From Ananas comosus (Eukaryota; Streptophyta; Magnoliopsida; Poales; Bromeliaceae): DNA of 64,000 nucleotides. Below, piece by piece: positions 13,098 through 24,235 of the stretch (the stretch's first letter is position 1; each line of letters begins with the position of its first letter). The stretch covers positions 10,041,873-10,105,872 of the forward strand of contig NC_033629.1 of the NCBI RefSeq assembly GCF_001540865.1, written 5' to 3'. Below the pieces are notes generated by a model, which was given only the letters and a program-made list of their open reading frames with translations, was not told the DNA's origin and did not search any database. The position numbers and the translations under genes are program-made.

Positions 13098-13322
13098 TTC
13101 GGCTACGGTACTTGTAAAAGTACAAAGCACTTAGTACTTGTAAATTTTTTATTATTAGATCTACGTCTTTAATCATTTTTATCTGTTAGATTATACTATT
13201 CAACCAACCACCGACTCAACCCTAAGGGGTCCACATCATCTTAACCGCACATTCCTTAATTCAAGGACCGAAAACTTACAAGTACCAATGACTTGGTACT
13301 TTTAAAAGCATAGAAGCTCAAT
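13095..13322. mobile_element. MITE inserted in a (TA)n microsatellite
   Basis: An AT-rich element of about 230 bp runs from GAGTTCGGCTACGGTAC to an approximate inverted copy ending TAGAAGCTCAAT. It is bounded on both sides by (TA)n runs (13066-13094 and 13323-13344). Interior words such as CCACCGACTCAACCCTAAGG also occur in the elements at 37850-38080 and 44442-44693. Confidence 0.6.
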
Positions 13323-13349
13323 TATATATATATATATATATATACATGT

Positions 13350-13979
13350 ACGATCGTACGGTGTATGGTGAGGGGCTGCCAAAATTAATTAGAGAAACTA
13401 ATTATAAAGGTGGCCGGTTATTGAGGCATGTACGGCTTCGTGGGTGCAGGTGTGGAGGCCAAATTAAGTAGCATTCGGTGCCTAGCTAATTAATTAAGGT
13501 GCCCGTCCGTACGGTAGCAAGAGAAGGGAGGTTGCTCGCATGCGACGGATTGAGGTCGGCGGCGGAGCGGCGGTTCTCGACCAATTGTCTGAGCAATTCG
13601 GATTCTTCGAAGCAACCGCATAAAGGAATTTGGTTAGAGTTTCTACACTTCTCTAATTTGGTCTTCTCAGTTTTACGAAAAGTTTTTTCGGTATTTTTTT
13701 AGAGTTTTCGTTGGAACAAGAGAAAGGTGGGATTCACGTTAAGGTTCTTGATTTTTATCCGGAGAAGATATAAGGTATAAGCTTGTACTTCTGTTTTTTC
13801 ATATAGTAGAATACATATCTCTCACTCTCCCCGTGGACGTAGGCAATTGCCGAACTACGTAAATCTTGGTTTCTTCTTTCTGCATTTATTTTTTTTACCG
13901 TTCGTTCGGTCGATTTTTTTTATTTTTTCGTGCATCTTTATTGATAGCGCATGACGGATGATCCATCATGTTCCCAACA
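13350..13979 (+). mobile_element. LTR fragment, R-U5-like 3' end
   Basis: The segment contains CCGTGGACGTAGGCAATTGC and ends in GTTCCCAACA, which resembles the transcribed end of plant Copia-type LTRs. No primer binding site follows, and no matching TG start or target duplication was found. It is read as a truncated LTR; the left boundary is uncertain. Confidence 0.4.
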
Positions 13980-14372
13980 GAGACGACTTTTTAATTTCTC
14001 TCGTCAATTAATAAGACTAAGTGATTTCCTCGCGCTTCTTCTAGTCTAGTTGAATAAATAATATTCCTTTGCGCATGTTATATATTCTGTCTCTATAAAT
14101 ATAATATCTACCATTTCTTGTGGTACTATATAAATTCTTTTTCCCAAGAGACAAAAAAAAAAAAGAAAAAAAAAATGCAAATACCAAAAAACCCGCACAA
14201 AAGCCTAAAGTCCTGCCCCCGCACGAATATAAGTACATGTAAACTCATTTCAAGTAGCTCATTTTGCCAGCTAAAAACACCTAAATTAATCGCACGCGTT
14301 TCACATGCTCACCTCAATTACAACATCGCCACTACTTGCTCACCAACATGCATTTCCCTCCTCCATTTTGGC

Positions 14373-14380
14373 TATAAATA
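14373..14380 (+). promoter_or_regulatory. TATA box of frameshifted HyPRP copy
   Basis: TATAAATA lies about 110 bp before the ATG at 14490. The surrounding 200 bp are conserved with the promoter of the copy at 33676. Shared blocks are TTTTGCCAGCTAAAAACACC, CTCACCAACATGCAT with an RY-type CATGCA core, and TAACATTCACAA in the leader. Confidence 0.75.
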
Positions 14381-14489
14381 CTTCACGTACCGCACAACCT
14401 CTCTAACATTCACAACCATCACAAACACTTCTTAATAAGATCAACACCAATTAATTAACACCTCGTTCACTTTCATCACTAAAATAGCC

Positions 14490-14893
14490 ATGGCTTCCGC
14501 CGCGCTTTTTCTCGCCCTCAACGTCCTCTTCTTCGCCCTGCAGGTGTCCGTCCCCTCCCCTACCCGACGCCGCCGCCGCCCCCGAGTTCCCCAGAGCCAG
14601 TTACCCCCAGCCCCTCGGGAGAGGGAGGGGGCGGCGTCGGCAGGTGCCCGCGCGACGCGCTCAAGCTCGGCGTGTGCGCGAACGTGCTAGGGCTGGTGAA
14701 TGCCACCGTGGGCGCCCCGCTGAGTGTGCCGTGCTGCTCGCTGCTGGCGGGGCTGGTCGACCAAGAGGCGGCAGTCTGCCTCTGCACGGCGACCAAGGGG
14801 AACGTCCTCGGCATCATCCGCAACCCCCGCGCCGACCTCGAACTCATCCTCTGCCGCTGCGGCAGGGGCGTTCCCTCCGGGTTCAAGTGCTAA
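14490..14893 (+). pseudogene. HyPRP (DC2.15/14-kDa proline-rich type), frameshifted
   Basis: The ATG at 14490 opens a secretion signal almost identical to that of the copy at 33676 ([18 protein letters not shown]). The eight-cysteine domain that should follow is in another frame, read from about 14560 to the TAA at 14891-14893. The frame break falls in the proline codons after 14543, equal to one base lost or two gained. The domain keeps C-x9-C, CC, CLC and the final SGFKC. It has an extra Cys (CRC where relatives have NYC) and Asn/Arg/Pro changes in a normally conserved NLNLP loop. The promoter is intact. Intact members are secreted cell-wall or membrane-associated proteins. This copy is probably dead, unless the shift is a sequencing error. 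Confidence 0.8.
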
Positions 14894-15000
14894 TTAAGCT
14901 AATTTTCTGGCTTTAAAATTCGTGCTGGTTCTTCTTTCTTCTTTTTTTTATTTTTTTTTATTTTTTTTAATCTCCATCCGTGCGTGCGTGCGTGGGTTCT

Positions 15001-15672
15001 CCGTTTGGTTCGGGATTAAGTAAGAACTAATTATTCTAGAAATAGGATTAAGTTCAAGATTAAAATAAGGTTAGAATAATTTTGTGCTTAGTTGAGAATC
15101 GGGTTTAGTTCAGACATAAGTAAAATAGTATTTGGTTGGAGTAGGAGGATGGGTTGTTATAAATAGGAAATAATAATTTTGCCCTACTTTCTATATTTGA
15201 ATTTAAGTTTTTTAATTTTTTATTTATATTTTTTAATTTAAATTTTAACTTTTAAATTTTAAAATCCAAAATTGAAATTTAAAATAGCAAATTTTAAATT
15301 TCAAATTTCAAATTAAAAAATTTAAATTTCAAAATTCAAAATTAAAATTTAAAATTCAAAATTCAAAATTTAAATCAAATTTAAATTTAAAAATATAAAA
15401 TTAAAATTTAAAAAATTAAAATTTAAAATTATAAAGTTTAATATTGAGATTTTTTATTTAATTTAATTTAATTATAAAATTTTAAATTTAATTTTTTTTT
15501 AATTTTTGATTTTTTTAAAAAAATTTAGGGATGGGAACCGCTTGTTCCCACCACTATTCCATGCTATGGGTGGGAACAAGCTGTTCCCACCCACAGCAAT
15601 GGGTGGTGTTTGGGTATGAAGGAGGGGATAACCCCCTTATCCCCCCCTTTATACCTATATCAAACGGTATCT
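15001..15672. mobile_element. MITE-like AT-rich element with CCGTTTGGTT ends
   Basis: It starts CCGTTTGGTTCGGGATTAAG and ends with the inverted word CAAACGG. The core at about 15190-15520 is almost pure A+T in AAATTTAAAATTC-like words. Both flanks of the core carry GGGAACAAGC/CCCAC inverted blocks. No clear target duplication was found. Confidence 0.5.
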
Positions 15673-15793
15673 AAACCTTTCTTAAACATCTGCATATTCT
15701 CGCTACAGGGATAAACCTGAGAACTATGGTTCTTTTGCGTGTAACTCCAACAAAATCTATATTTACAACTATCACCCTCAATGAATTCCTTAA

Positions 15794-16106
15794 GTATCGT
15801 TTGGTTCGGGGATAAGCAAAAGGTGACTATTCCAAGGATAGGTATAAATTAAGGTATAAGCGAGGATTAGATCAATTTTGCGNTAAAACTTAAAATAAAA
15901 TTTTAAATTTATATTTAAAAATTAATTGGGGTGGGATTAACTTAACTTAATCCCACCCTAATTCTAAGGGAGTGGGGTTTGTTAAACCCACCCGTAACGG
16001 GTTATCCCAGGATAACCCGTTAGGGGTGGACAAATGATACCGTTTGGGGATGAAAGAGGAGATAACCTCTTAACTTCTCTTTTATTTCTGAACCAAACGG
16101 TGATAC
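15794..16106. mobile_element. MITE with GTATCGTTTGGTTC ends
   Basis: The left end is GTATCGTTTGGTTCGGGG. The right end is its near complement, ending AACCAAACGGTGATAC. Internal inverted blocks (GGGTGGGATTAA/TTAATCCCACCC and AACGGGTTATCC/GGATAACCCGTT) make it a foldback. An ambiguous base lies at 15883. The flanking 3-bp words do not match, so the superfamily is not settled. Confidence 0.6.
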
Positions 16107-16363
16107 GTACGTAGTGGCATGTGCTTTTTTTTGTTTTTTTTTTTTCGTTGATTCTTGCGATTGGTTTGATGTGTTTGTATTTGTTTTTTTTTTTAGGAGA
16201 TTATGTGTAATTAATTAAGGTGCTTCAAATAATTGGTGCACGTTTTTCTTTACTAATATATAGAATAACTACTAAAGTTACTCGCTCATTGTGACGAGCT
16301 AATGCTATAGAAGATAAAAGATTGAGAAAGTTAAAATTTTAAAAATTTTTAACTTGTCATGAG

Positions 16364-16722
16364 CCTAGTTAGTAAATTCGCAAATTATTCGCGAATTATT
16401 GAAAATCCGAATTAAACGGTACGTTTACAAATTTTTTCGAAAGAAAGAGAATTATTCGCGAATTTTTGGGCCAACCGAATTATTCGCGAATAATTCATGA
16501 ATTATTCGCGAATTATTGCCGAATTATTGAAAATATGAATAAAAAACTTATAATTTTATTTTTAAATATAAATTATTTTATATTTTATTTCTTATATTTT
16601 ATATTTTATATCGAATTCATTTTTTAAGCCCAATTTTTCAACGAATTTAAAAATTAGAAAACGAATTTTATACATATTATATCCGTACCGAATTTTTGCC
16701 GAATCCGAATTAACTAAATATG
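16364..16722. mobile_element. hAT MITE
   Basis: A 359-bp element is flanked by the perfect 8-bp direct repeat GTCATGAG (16356-16363 and 16723-16730). Its ends are versions of the CATAGTTAGTTAATTCG inverted repeat of the larger element at 10471-13065. The interior is rich in AATTATTCGCGAATTATT palindromes. Confidence 0.85.
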
Positions 16723-16780
16723 GTCATGAGGCATCAATAAATACAAATAAAAATATAAAACAGATATATATAAATATAAC

Positions 16781-17546
16781 TGTTGGGCCAATCCGGCTGG
16801 GACAGCTGGCACACCGAGTTCACATCCATGTTCCATTCGAAACGCTGCGCCGGGAGTACATAAGAGGCGCTAGAAATATGAACCGCATGCGTTCAAAAAT
16901 TGAAACAACCGCAATCAGTTATGAGAGTTTCCGATCGGCCGAAGGTGGTCCTACAAATCAGGAGATAGTGGCTGATCGTGCAAGAGAAATAACTGACGCA
17001 AAGGCGATTCTATAAATAGGCATACAATACCCTGAAAAAAAGGTCTTCGCCCCTGCGCACAAAAGACCACCTTTATTTTCCTGCATCTTTTAATTCTCGC
17101 ATTTACCACTTTCCTTAGGAGTAGTTCTTGTAATTTAGCATACTCGGAGTCTGTCTGCCCTACGGGCATCACTCCTCTGTCCTCATACTCGGAGTCTGTC
17201 TGCCCTACAGGCATCACTCCCTTGTTCCTATACTCTTTTCGCTCGCTGATCAATAGAAAGTCATTTCGGCTCTTCCTGCCGATCAGATCTCGTGTTGTTC
17301 TAGCCATTCGGCTCATCTCTCAGCCGAGATATAGGCTTCCCCTGTTCATTCGGCTCATCCTGCCGAAGCGAATTTACTGTGAAGGTTTTTCGGAACCGGC
17401 TGATTCGATCCCTCATCGGCCGAATCGCTTGATCCTCTGTGGGCGCAAACTTCGAGGGTCATCATCCGCGGCCGCTCATCATCCCGACGCTCTTCCCGAG
17501 GAGGATATCTGACCGGGTCAAGGGTCGGCACTTTAGGACCGCAACA
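16781..17546 (+). mobile_element. Solo LTR (766 bp), family A
   Basis: It begins TGTTGGGCC, ends GACCGCAACA, and is flanked by the 5-bp direct repeat ATAAC (16776-16780 and 17547-17551). A TATAAATAG box lies near 17011. Downstream is a tandem duplication of a 37-bp word containing GGAGTCTGTCTGCCCTA. No internal retrotransposon sequence adjoins it, so it is a solo LTR. The solo LTR at 61764-62594 belongs to the same family, inverted. Confidence 0.9.
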
Positions 17547-17551
17547 ATAAC

Positions 17552-18820
17552 AAAACTTTACTACTCCATACGCACCTTAATCGCGCTGCCGAGATCGAAA
17601 AGGCTATTTCCATTCACTGCATTGCCTCCACCACTATTGTTGGTGTCGAGTTCCTCCTTGGCCACGACCACATGTGGATGCCATATGGATCTCCCCAAAC
17701 CCACCTCTTCTTCCCCCTCATCGATTCCAAATCTATCGCACTTCACCTCACCACGCCGCCGCGATCATCGAAATCCTACTTTCAATCCCCACACAATTTA
17801 AAATAATTAAAAAAAATTAAGAAAGATACAAAATATGAACCCTTCTTATGCACAAAAAAAAGCAAAAAAAAAAAAAGTGATAAAAAAAGTATGAATAAAT
17901 CTTATTTTACTCCTTTTGTTAAAAAGCGATTTGTTTAGATAAAATAAATCATGTGAATACATTAATTAGAAAGTGGATAGGTGGGAAAACGAAATATCGG
18001 GCAGATATGGGGGTGAAAAAGCGAAGCATCAAGGAGTGGGAAGGGAGGTGAAGGATGAATTGCCACGTGACAAACTTCATGAAAAATAATATATAGATAT
18101 AGATATAGAAGAAGATATAGATACAGATATAGATATATCTTTTTCTAAGTTTGCACACTAATTAAGGCAAAGCTCCTTAATAGTAGTAGAAATTCAATAT
18201 AATATTAGAATAAATGCACGTACGTTGTTTGATCCCCGAGCTCTTAGGCATGTGACACTCTTATTCTCAAATTCTAAATTGTTATATTTTTTGCTCGAAT
18301 TTTCAGAATTACCATAATACAAAATTTCACAATCCAATTTCACAAAAATAATATAATATCTTAATTATTAACGCACCATTTATTACTATACTACATCATC
18401 TCTACACTAATGATATATTATATAATAAGTAGTCAGCTAAGTTAGGTTATAGAACTTATCTTAAACAATCTGAAAGTTTCGAGCAAAAAATTACACCAAA
18501 TTAAAGCTTGATGTTTGAAATAAAATAATATTTATAGGATAAAACAATCCTAATCATAATCAAAATACAATCCTAATAGGTCTCATGTTGACCGTAAAAT
18601 TTTGAGGCCGGTAATTATAATCCATAATAAGCCCATTCATAAATGTGAGTTAGTAGGCCTCATTAAAACCCTTTAAAATTTCAGACCTATACAATAATTT
18701 GGGCCTCATTCCAGCCCATTAAATATTATCATTGAGTCCAATAAATTAAAACGGGCCTGATCAACGACGGCCCATATCCACACCCTATAAAATATCTATT
18801 TGAAATTCAATTTTAAACCA
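17552..18820. other. Intergenic, no confirmed gene
   Basis: A minus-strand reading frame at 17561-17800 has gene-like composition but no recognised domain, and may be a captured fragment. The rest is AT-rich. Near 18787 a TATAAAATA word is preceded by GGCCCAT (site II-like), so a promoter or LTR remnant is possible. Neither reading is supported by a downstream coding region. Confidence 0.4.
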
Positions 18821-19215
18821 CAACCCATTCAAAATTTAATTTTGAATTTCGAATCCCCAACCAACTCCAACCATCCTACAACCCATTCAAAATTCAATTT
18901 TGAATTTCAAATCCCCAACAAACTCCAACCATCCAACAACCCATTCAACATCCAATTTTGAATTTCGAATCCCCAACTAACTCCAACCATCCAACAACCT
19001 AATCAAAATCCAATTTTGAATTTCGAATCTCCAACCAACTCCAACCATCCAACAACCCATTCAAAATCCAATTTTGAATTTTGAATCTCCAACCAACTCC
19101 AACCATCCAACAACTGATTCAAAATTCAATTTTGAATTTCGAATCCCCAATCCCAACCAACCACAACAACCTATTTAAAATTCAATTTCGAATTTCGAAT
19201 TTCGAATCTCTAACT
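18821..19215 (+). repeat. 58-bp tandem array, about 7 units
   Basis: The word CAACCCATTC or a close variant recurs at 18821, 18879, 18937, 18995, 19053, 19111 and 19167, giving a 58-bp period. Most units contain a small hairpin with arms ATTCAAAAT and ATTTTGAAT. The array is noncoding. Confidence 0.9.
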
Positions 19216-19352
19216 GACTCCTCAAAATATCTCTCGCCACCCCTCCCATTATAAATATGAGAATCAAAATCAAATGTCGGACGATAGACGGAGAAGAGAA
19301 AAAATAGATAGATTGCTACACACATTCCGACGTACAAAAAAATTCAAAGAGG

Positions 19353-19484
19353 AGAGATCTCACCGAGCCGCGGAAAGGAGGAGAGATCACCGAGCCGCGG
19401 AAAGGAGAAGAGATCGCCGAGCCACGGAAAGGAGGAGAGATCGCCGAGCCGCGGAAAGGAGAAGAGATCATCGAGTCGCTTGAT
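19353..19484 (+). repeat. 27-bp tandem array, about 4.5 units
   Basis: GAGCCGCGGAAAGGAG plus GAGATC(A/G)CC repeats with a 27-bp period. It can be read as a nine-residue Arg-rich peptide repeat, after an ATG at 19274. No family matches, so coding status is doubtful. Confidence 0.8.
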
Positions 19485-19779
19485 CCAATCCGTCATTTGA
19501 TCAACAGGTTAAAAAAAAGAAAAAGAAAAATGAAGAAGAAAAAAAAAACATAATAAAACGTATAAAAAAAAAAAAAAAGGATCTTTTTTCGTCCCCCTCC
19601 CCTTTTTTTCTTTTTTTTAGTTCCTGCTACCGTAGTCATCCATACCATCTAGACGACTTCGATAGGAGAGTGGAAGGGAGCCAATGGCTTCCCGTTTCTT
19701 CGGACCTCTCGACACCCCATTCAAAGCTGTTAATTGATGTGATGGATGATTTACATTGTCGCGACCACTTTCAGCATCA

Positions 19780-20110
19780 CCAGTTCGGTGTTTTCGAAAG
19801 AAGAGGGGAGAGGAATCAAAGATTTTCCATTTCTTCGGACCCTTCAATCTCTTTTGAAAATATCGAACCAAATTCACCGGCCGAACAGATCCGCGCCACC
19901 GACATCATCTTCACTGCCGTCATCTCCAGCATCGCTAGTTCAGTATTTTCGAAAGAAGAGGGAAGGAGAATCAAAGATTCTCCGTTTCTTCGGACCCTTA
20001 AATCTCTTTTGAAAATATCAAACCAAATTCGCCGACCGAACAGATCCACACCACCGACATCATCTTCACCGCCGTCATCTCTAGAATCACCTATTCAAAG
20101 ATTCCCCGTT
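19780..20110 (+). repeat. Tandem duplication with about 153-bp period
   Basis: Blocks such as TTTTCGAAAGAAGAGG and CCGAACAGATCC recur about 153 bp apart, with a third partial copy leading into the 35-bp array that follows. A plus-strand frame stays open from 19670 to 20419, but its translation follows the repeats and resembles no protein known to me. Confidence 0.75.
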
Positions 20111-20156
20111 TCTTCGGACGCCGAACCAAATCGAACTGCAGAATCAAAACGAGAAT

Positions 20157-20965
20157 TTCTTCGGACCCCAAATCAGAACCAAAACGGGGATTTCTTCGGA
20201 CCCCAAATCAGAACAAAAATGGGGATTTCTTCGAACCCCAAATCAGAACCAAACGGAAATTTCTTCGGACCCCAAATCAGAATCAAAACGAGAACTTCTT
20301 CGAACCCCAAATCAGAATCAAAACGGGAACTTCTTCGAACCCCAAATCGAATCAAAACGGAAATTTCTTCGGACCCCAAATCAGAATCAAAACGGAGAAT
20401 TCTTCGGACCCCAAATTAGAACCAAACGGGGATTTCTCCGGACCCCAAATCAGAACCAAAACGGAAATTTCTTCGGACCCCAAATCAAAACCAAAACGGG
20501 AATTTCTTTGGACCCCAAATCAGAACCAAAACGGGAATTTCTTCGGACCCCAAATCAGAACCAAAATGGAAATTTTTTTGGACCCCAAATCAGAACCAAA
20601 ACGGGAATTTCTTCGGACCCCAAATCAGAACCAAAATGGAAATTTTTTTGGACCCCAAATCAGAACCAAAACGGGAATTTCTTCGGACCCGAAATCAGAA
20701 CCAAAACGGAGATTTCTTCGGACCCCAAATCAAAATCAAAACGAAAATTTCTTCGGACCCCAAAATTAAAAAGAAAATTTCTTTAGACCCCAAATTGGAA
20801 TCAAAACGGGGATTTCTTCGGACCCCAAATTAAATCAAAACGGGAAATTCTTCGGACACCAAATTAAATTACAAAATTAAAAAGGAGATTTCTTCGGACC
20901 CTAAATTGAATTGCAAAATTAAAAAGGGGATTTCTTCGAACCCCAAAATCAAATTTCAATAAAAT
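20157..20965 (+). repeat. 35-bp minisatellite, about 22 units
   Basis: The unit TTCTTCGGACCCCAAATCAG, followed by AACCAAAACGGGAAT, repeats head to tail with point changes and small indels. The period is not a multiple of three, so each frame shows the same peptides in turn. That argues for noncoding DNA. Units become more AT-rich and shorter toward the right. Confidence 0.95.
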
Positions 20966-21058
20966 TCGAAAAGAAAATTCCCCCAGGCCTCAAAATCAAT
21001 TTGTAGCGAATCTCAAAGAGGCACTTTTTCGGATCACAAATTCAAATTTGGATTAGTC

Positions 21059-22719
21059 TGTAATATACTGATCCTTAGCAAATTAGCAAGGTTACAGTAT
21101 AAGTTATGCTTGATTGAGTTTGAGACGTTTTGCGCAAAATAGACGTAAAAATGGACTTTGAAACTCAAGATTTATATTGTAGAGGACTAAAGTTGAATGC
21201 TGGAGTAGGTGAGGGGCTTTTGGACAAGTGTTGCCTTTCAACCTTATCCCTACCGCCTTAATTAGGATAGGGAGGCTGTGAGGGATTTAATTAACTTTCT
21301 TCTCTCTCTCTCTCTAATTTAGCTCATGGGCACGGTGGAGAGCTCGAGCTCGGGAGATTTTCGTCGTCATTTCAGAGAGCCGTTCGATCGTGCATTTGTC
21401 GTGGTGGCGTCGTGGGGAGGCCGGGCGAGCGTCGGTTTCGCTTCTTTCGACTCCTTGCCGTTGTTGGACGCGTTTTCGAGGTGGGTTAAAGTGATGCTTA
21501 CCGAGTTCTACGGGTTTCCTCCTAATGCTATATATGTCGACAACATATAATTTTAGCTTTGTTTACTATATTGTTTAGCTCGATTCTTGAAATTTCATGC
21601 CTGTGAACTTGAATTGGAGTGTAGAAAATTAGCTAAAATATGCATGTTGGACTTGAATTTGACTTAGGAGAAAACTGACGCTTCTACACCGCCATTTGAA
21701 CAAACTATCAGATTTAGCCCTAGAAGCCGTAGTTTGATTGTATCACCGCAGTTTGTGGGCGGTAGATACCCAGAATAGTGTAGAATATATTTACACTCGT
21801 GCTGAGGTGCCGAGTGTATTTTTACAGCAGTGTTTAGGCTGTTCAGAATTGTCGGGTGCCGTTGAGGTTGACGGTGAACCCAGATTACTGTTTTTACATC
21901 AGATTGTACCGAGGGCACGTGAGTTCAGTTGTTAGACCCTGTTTACTTGACTATAGCCTGTGAGAGCCTGATTGAGCTCGACAGAGATACGTTTGTATAC
22001 TCGGTTGGGTAGCGCCCACGAGTGCCACTCAGGACTCGAGCTTTATGCGTTTGCGTTGGTGTCGTTGTGTCCTGGTTGGACTTGCTCTCCACGGACTGCT
22101 TAGTGTGGAGGTAGCTATTTAGCTTTGACAGGCTGGGACGGGTGTGTTCACAGTCCCTAGTGAGATTGGGTCAGATTGTACTTTTCTACAGATAGTGGGT
22201 GATAGACCGGGATAATATAGGTGCACATAGCTGTAGATTTATTCCAGCTTTTTTACTATACTTGTTTACATCTATAGACTTAGTGGGTGAGCCGTTGGGG
22301 TCGGTAACGGTACCCACTGAGGACTACAGTAGTTCTCACGTCCAGTTATTAGAATCTTTTGCAGAGCCTTCTTCTTCAGCTGCTGCTGCTGATTCAGATC
22401 TTGGAAAGGGAGTCGCGAGTTAAATCCCTTCCCAGTTGCTGCTGAGCTAGAATATACCAGCTACAGGTAGTGGTAGTTTTTGAGTTCATATACATACTTA
22501 TGTTGTATCTCGCTGGAGCAAGCGTTTTGTACACCTGGATTTGATGTATATATAGTGAACTTCTGTTTTTATATTTGTTCTCTTTTAGCAGCTCTATACT
22601 ACTGGTTGTAGTATTGTATGATTACAGGTACAGCTATCGCTTCGTATACAGGAAAAATTTCTTTGTATATGGCGGATTTGTCGACGTGCCTGGAAAAACG
22701 AGTAATCCGGGGCGTGACA
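21059..22719. mobile_element. Solo LTR (1,661 bp) inserted in tandem-repeat DNA
   Basis: It begins TGTAATATAC and ends GGGGCGTGACA, with a perfect 5-bp direct repeat TAGTC at 21054-21058 and 22720-22724. The TTTTTCGGATC sequence of the surrounding array continues on both sides (about 21026 and 22736), so the insertion broke one array. The CCGGGGCGTGACA end resembles Ty3/gypsy-type LTRs. The orientation is not settled. Short reading frames inside show no domain. Confidence 0.85.
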
Positions 22720-22734
22720 TAGTCTAAAGAAGCC

Positions 22735-23280
22735 TTTTTCGGATCTCAATTCCAAGCAAAAATAAATACAGCCATATCAGAACCCAAATAAAATCCGAAA
22801 CCCTAACTAAAATCAAACCCAAGTTCACAAATAAAAACCCAAAACCAAAACCTAAACCCATAAAACCCAAATCAAACCCAAGTCCACAAATAAAACCCCA
22901 AAACCAAAACCTAAACCCCTCAAACCGAAATCGAAACCAAGTCCACAAATAAAATCCAAACCCAACCCAAACCAAGTCCACATAAGGACCCAAATCCGAA
23001 TCAAGTCCACTAACAAAGCCGAAACTTGAACCCAAATCTAAACCAAGTCCACAAATAAAATCCAAACCTAAACCCAAAACTCAAATCTAAACCAAAACCC
23101 AAAACCTAAATCAAATCTAAACCCAATCCAAACCAAATCAAGTCCACAAATAAACCCAAACCCAAAACACAAATAGAATCCAAACCCAAACCAAATCAAG
23201 TCCACAAATAAACCCAAACTCAAATCCAATCCAGTCCATAAATAACCCTAAATCCAAATCCAATCATAAATAGAACCCGT
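22735..23280 (+). repeat. CAAGTCCACAAATAAA tandem array
   Basis: Degenerate repeats of AACCCAAACC and AAGTCCACAAATAAA with variable spacing. No coding sign. Confidence 0.85.
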
Positions 23281-23289
23281 ACCCGACTT

Positions 23290-24235
23290 CCAACTTGGAT
23301 TCATGAACCAAGTTCATGACCTAAATCCCATGAATCAGGAACCAAGAATCAATTCATGAACCCAAATTTTTTGAATCATGGACCAAATCCTATAATCAAG
23401 TTCGTGAACCAAGTCCATACACCAAATCCTATAAACTTGAACCAAATCCCACATCCCATGTACCAAGTTCATGAACCATACACCATATTCCATGAACCAT
23501 ACCCAAGTTCATAAACCAAGTCTCATGAACCATAAACCAAATCCCATAAGCCAAGTTCACGAACCATACACCGTGAACTATGAAGAATACACAAGTTCAT
23601 GAACCGAGTCTCATGAACCATAAACCAAACCCATAAACCATACACTAAGTTCATGAATCATAAACCAAGTTCATGAACCATACCTTATGAACCATGAACC
23701 AAATGAGCCAAGTTCATGAACCATACACCATGAACCATAAACCATACGCCAAATTCATGAACCATAAACTATGAACCAAATCTCATGAACTATAAACCAT
23801 AACCCAAGCCCTATAAACCATACACAAGTTCATGAACCAAATCTCATGAACCATGAACCAAATACCATAAACTATATCCAAGTTCATGAACCAAATCCCA
23901 ATCTCATGAACCATATCAAATGCCATAAACCATATCCAAGTTCATGAACCAAATCTCATGAACCGTGAACCAAATACTATTAACCGAACCATGAACCAAA
24001 TCCCATAAACCATACACCAAGTTCATTAACAAAATCTCATGAACCATGAACCAAATGACATAAATTATATCCAAGTTCATGAACCAAATCCCCTGAACCA
24101 TATCAAATGCCATAAATTATATTCAAGTTCATGAACCAAATCTGATGAACCATACAACCATACACCAAGTTCATGAACCCGTAAACCATACCCAAGTTCA
24201 TGAACCAAATCTCATGAACCGTAAACCATAAACTA
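23290..24235 (+). repeat. AAGTTCATGAACC tandem array, left part
   Basis: Degenerate units of about 20-40 bp are built from AAGTTCATGAACC, AAATCTCATGAACC and ATAAACCATA. Each holds the palindrome GTTCATGAAC. The array is interrupted by the element at 24236-25116 and resumes after it. Confidence 0.9.

Noticed and set aside
17561..17746. Minus-strand frame of 61 residues with gene-like composition
   Set aside because: No recognised family, no flanking exons; kept only as a note in the intergenic entry.
19670..20833. Frames through the 35-bp array (FFGPQI/EFLRTP-like repeats)
   Set aside because: The 35-bp period shifts the frame every unit, giving the same peptides in all frames; no conserved domain.
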